Notes under the pieces: model-generated
What the model saw: only the letters and a program-made list of their open reading frames with translations
The model's database searches: none
What the model was told of the DNA's origin: nothing
NCBI GenBank assembly: GCA_946495905.1
Contig: CAMMEP010000032.1
Span: 1 to 14,882, forward strand
Length of the DNA: 14,882 bases
Source: an uncultured Clostridium sp.
Lineage (GTDB): Bacteria; Bacillota; Clostridia; TANB77; CAG-508
Reading direction: 5' to 3'
Translations under genes and position numbers: made by a program
Shown here: one piece after another, positions 13,012 to 14,882 of the stretch
Position numbering within the stretch: the stretch's first letter is position 1
Layout: every line of letters starts with the position of its first letter

Positions 13012-14769
13012 CTAAAGCTTTTCTGCATCCACCTTAATATGAACATCTTTTAATTGTTGTTCTGTAACCTTGCTTGGTGCTCTCATAAGTAAATCTCTTG
13101 CTTTTTTGTTCTTAGGAAATGCAATTACTTCTCTTATATTGTCAGAGTCTGCAATAAGCATTACCATTCTGTCTAGGCCAGGTGCTGCTCCTGCATGTGG
13201 TGGTGTACCATATTGGAATGCATTATATAATGCTCCAAATCTGGTTTCTACTTCTTTTTCGCTATATCCTGCTATTTCAAATGCTTTTACCATCAACTCT
13301 GGATCATGGTTTCTAACTGCTCCTGATGCCATTTCATAGCCATTACATACTACATCGTATTGGTAAGCTAATATTTCTAATGGGTCTTTTTCTTCTAACG
13401 CTTCTCTTCCACCTTGTGGCATTGAGAATGGGTTATGGTTAAAGTCAATCGTTCCTTCATCTGATAATTCATACATTGGAAAATCGGTAATAAAGCAGAA
13501 TTTGTATACATTTTTCTCTATTAAATCTAGACGTTTGCCAAGTTCTATTCTAATTTGTCCTGCTATTTTTTGTGCTTTTGTTAGCTCATCTGCAATAAAG
13601 AAAATAGCATCATTTACTTTTACATTATATTCTTTTTCTAGTGATTCTTTTATTTCTTCTGTAATAAATTTTGCAATTCCACCAGTGTATCCATTTTCTT
13701 TATCTACTTTTACCCAAGCTAATCCATTTGCGCCGACTTCTTCTTTTGCAAAGTCGGTCATACTATCAAAGAATTTTCTACCTTGCTTCTCTCCATTTGG
13801 CACTACAATTATTTTTATTGTTTTGTCTTTGAATGCATTAAATTCAGTATTTACAAATAATTTAGTTGCATCTTGAATGATTAATGGATTACGCAAGTCT
13901 GGCTTATCAATTCCATATGTTTCCACTGCTTCTCTGTATGGAATACGTCTAAATGGTGCTTCATCCACTTTCCAATTTGTGTGTTCTTTAAATACTGTTG
14001 TGAAAATATCTTCTAATACTTTAAATACGTCTTCTTGTTCTGCAAAACTCATTTCAAAATCTAATTGATAGAATTCTCCTGGTGCTCTATCTGCTCTAGG
14101 GTCTTCATCTCTAAAGCATGGAGCTATTTGATAATATTTATCAAAACCAGATACCATCAAAAGTTGTTTAAATTGTTGTGGTGCTTGTGGAAGTGCATAA
14201 AATTCACCTGCGTGCAATCTACTTGGTACTAAATAATCTCTTGCTCCTTCTGGAGAAGAATTTGCAAGAATTGGAGTTTGTACTTCTGTAAAACCAAGTT
14301 CATCCATTTTTCTTCTTAATGTTTTCATGATAGCGGAACGTAGTAAAATATTTTTATGCAATTTGTCATTTCTTAAATCCAAAAATCTGTATTCTAAACG
14401 TAAATCTTCTCTTGCTTCACCTATTTTTTCAGAATTTACTTCAAAAGGTAACACATTTTTGCATTTACCTAGTACTTTAATTTCTTCTGCTTCTATTTCA
14501 ATTTCTCCAGTTGGTATTTTTGTATTTTTGTTACTTCTTTCTACTACTTTACCTTTTACACTAATAACGCATTCTGTTACAAGTTCACTAGATGCCTTTT
14601 GCATTTCTTCATTATCACTAATTACAATTTGGGTAATTCCATATTGGTCACGTAAATCAATAAATTTCATAGAACCTAAATTTCTAATTTTTTGTACCCA
14701 ACCTGCTATGGTTACTATTTCTCCAACATTATTTATATTCAATTCTCCACAATTATGGTCTCTATACAT
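13012..14769 (-). CDS. aspS: Aspartyl-tRNA synthetase
   Basis: This class II synthetase charges tRNA-Asp. The frame is open to 14868, but ATG 14769-14767 is chosen: GGAAGGA lies about 7 bases upstream, the family begins there (MYRDHNCGELNINNVGE), and the promoter lies inside the extra segment. This gives 585 aa, a normal bacterial length. The N-terminal OB anticodon domain is at 15-105. The catalytic core has QAPQQFKQLLM (195-205), motif 2 FRDEDPRADRAPGEFYQLDFE (219-239), the bacterial GAD insertion (about 280-420), ITDFPMYE and motif 3 GAAPGLDRMVMLIA (527-540). Leu31 in NLGSMKFIDLRD resembles discriminating AspRS rather than the His of non-discriminating forms; this is a moderate inference. 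Confidence 0.96.
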   Translation of the reverse strand: MYRDHNCGELNINNVGEIVTIAGWVQKIRNLGSMKFIDLRDQYGITQIVISDNEEMQKASSELVTECVISVKGKVVERSNKNTKIPTGEIEIEAEEIKVLGKCKNVLPFEVNSEKIGEAREDLRLEYRFLDLRNDKLHKNILLRSAIMKTLRRKMDELGFTEVQTPILANSSPEGARDYLVPSRLHAGEFYALPQAPQQFKQLLMVSGFDKYYQIAPCFRDEDPRADRAPGEFYQLDFEMSFAEQEDVFKVLEDIFTTVFKEHTNWKVDEAPFRRIPYREAVETYGIDKPDLRNPLIIQDATKLFVNTEFNAFKDKTIKIIVVPNGEKQGRKFFDSMTDFAKEEVGANGLAWVKVDKENGYTGGIAKFITEEIKESLEKEYNVKVNDAIFFIADELTKAQKIAGQIRIELGKRLDLIEKNVYKFCFITDFPMYELSDEGTIDFNHNPFSMPQGGREALEEKDPLEILAYQYDVVCNGYEMASGAVRNHDPELMVKAFEIAGYSEKEVETRFGALYNAFQYGTPPHAGAAPGLDRMVMLIADSDNIREVIAFPKNKKARDLLMRAPSKVTEQQLKDVHIKVDAEKL

Positions 14770-14814
14770 TATTATCCTTCCTTTTACTTTATATTTGCTT
14801 CTTTTTGCATGTTT

Positions 14815-14843
14815 ATTATACTGTGTTTTTGCCTTTATTTCAA
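14815..14843 (-). promoter_or_regulatory. Promoter of aspS
   Basis: TTGAAA (14843-14838), 17-base spacer, TATAAT (14820-14815), about 45 bases before the aspS start codon. The -10 is consensus and the -35 is one mismatch away (two at most). No T-box or riboswitch fits in the short leader. Confidence 0.7.
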
Positions 14844-14882
14844 GAACTTTTGAAAATATATTTTTCATTTTAACAATATGCA

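Noticed and set aside
14770..14868. N-terminal extension of aspS
   Set aside because: It contains the promoter, and the extra residues do not match the family. The ATG at 14769 has the ribosome binding site.

Overview
The window looks like a chromosomal stretch of a low-GC Bacillota, most likely an uncultured gut-type Clostridia. The evidence is strong A+T bias, AGGAGG-type ribosome binding sites, and the neighbour order rlmN - PP2C phosphatase - PASTA kinase - rsgA - rpe, which is typical of Firmicutes. Almost every gene is on the minus strand; the one exception is a small XRE-type regulator.

Layout from left to right. (1) Positions 1-1958 look like one end of a diversity-generating retroelement (DGR). 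There is a surface protein with a prepilin-like N-terminus and a C-type-lectin/formylglycine-enzyme-like domain whose last ~45 codons form a GC-rich, NNC/NNT-rich variable region. Next come a cluster of hairpins and then a small protein resembling MutS domain I, which runs off the left edge. No reverse transcriptase or template repeat is visible; if present they lie beyond position 1. The variable region carries a +1 frameshift. (2) Positions 1959-2357 are AT-rich and non-coding. (3) Positions 2358-8029 hold rpe, rsgA, the PASTA-domain kinase prkC, its PP2C phosphatase (broken by a one-base insertion) and rlmN. A strong terminator separates prkC from rsgA, which has its own extended -10 promoter. 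A small GGGGACAGGC-ended inverted-repeat element sits between rsgA and rpe and supplies the rsgA stop codon. (4) Positions 8162-10381 hold a MurT-type ligase and a GatD-like partner that has lost the expected catalytic Cys and His. A ~105-bp imperfect inverted repeat lies between them. (5) Positions 10461-11763 hold two small helical proteins of unknown function around a divergently transcribed XRE regulator, with inverted repeats upstream of the regulator. (6) Positions 11843-14769 hold mnmA and aspS, each preceded by a recognisable ribosome binding site; aspS has a near-consensus promoter at the right edge.

Functionally, most of the window is housekeeping: tRNA and rRNA modification, tRNA charging, ribosome maturation, cell-wall-sensing phosphorylation and pentose phosphate metabolism. 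The accessory interest lies in the partial DGR at the left, the catalytically depleted GatD homologue, and several structured intergenic repeats. The two frameshifts, in the DGR target and the phosphatase, are both single C insertions on the coding strand next to G-rich codons. They may be real, or may be consensus or sequencing errors.
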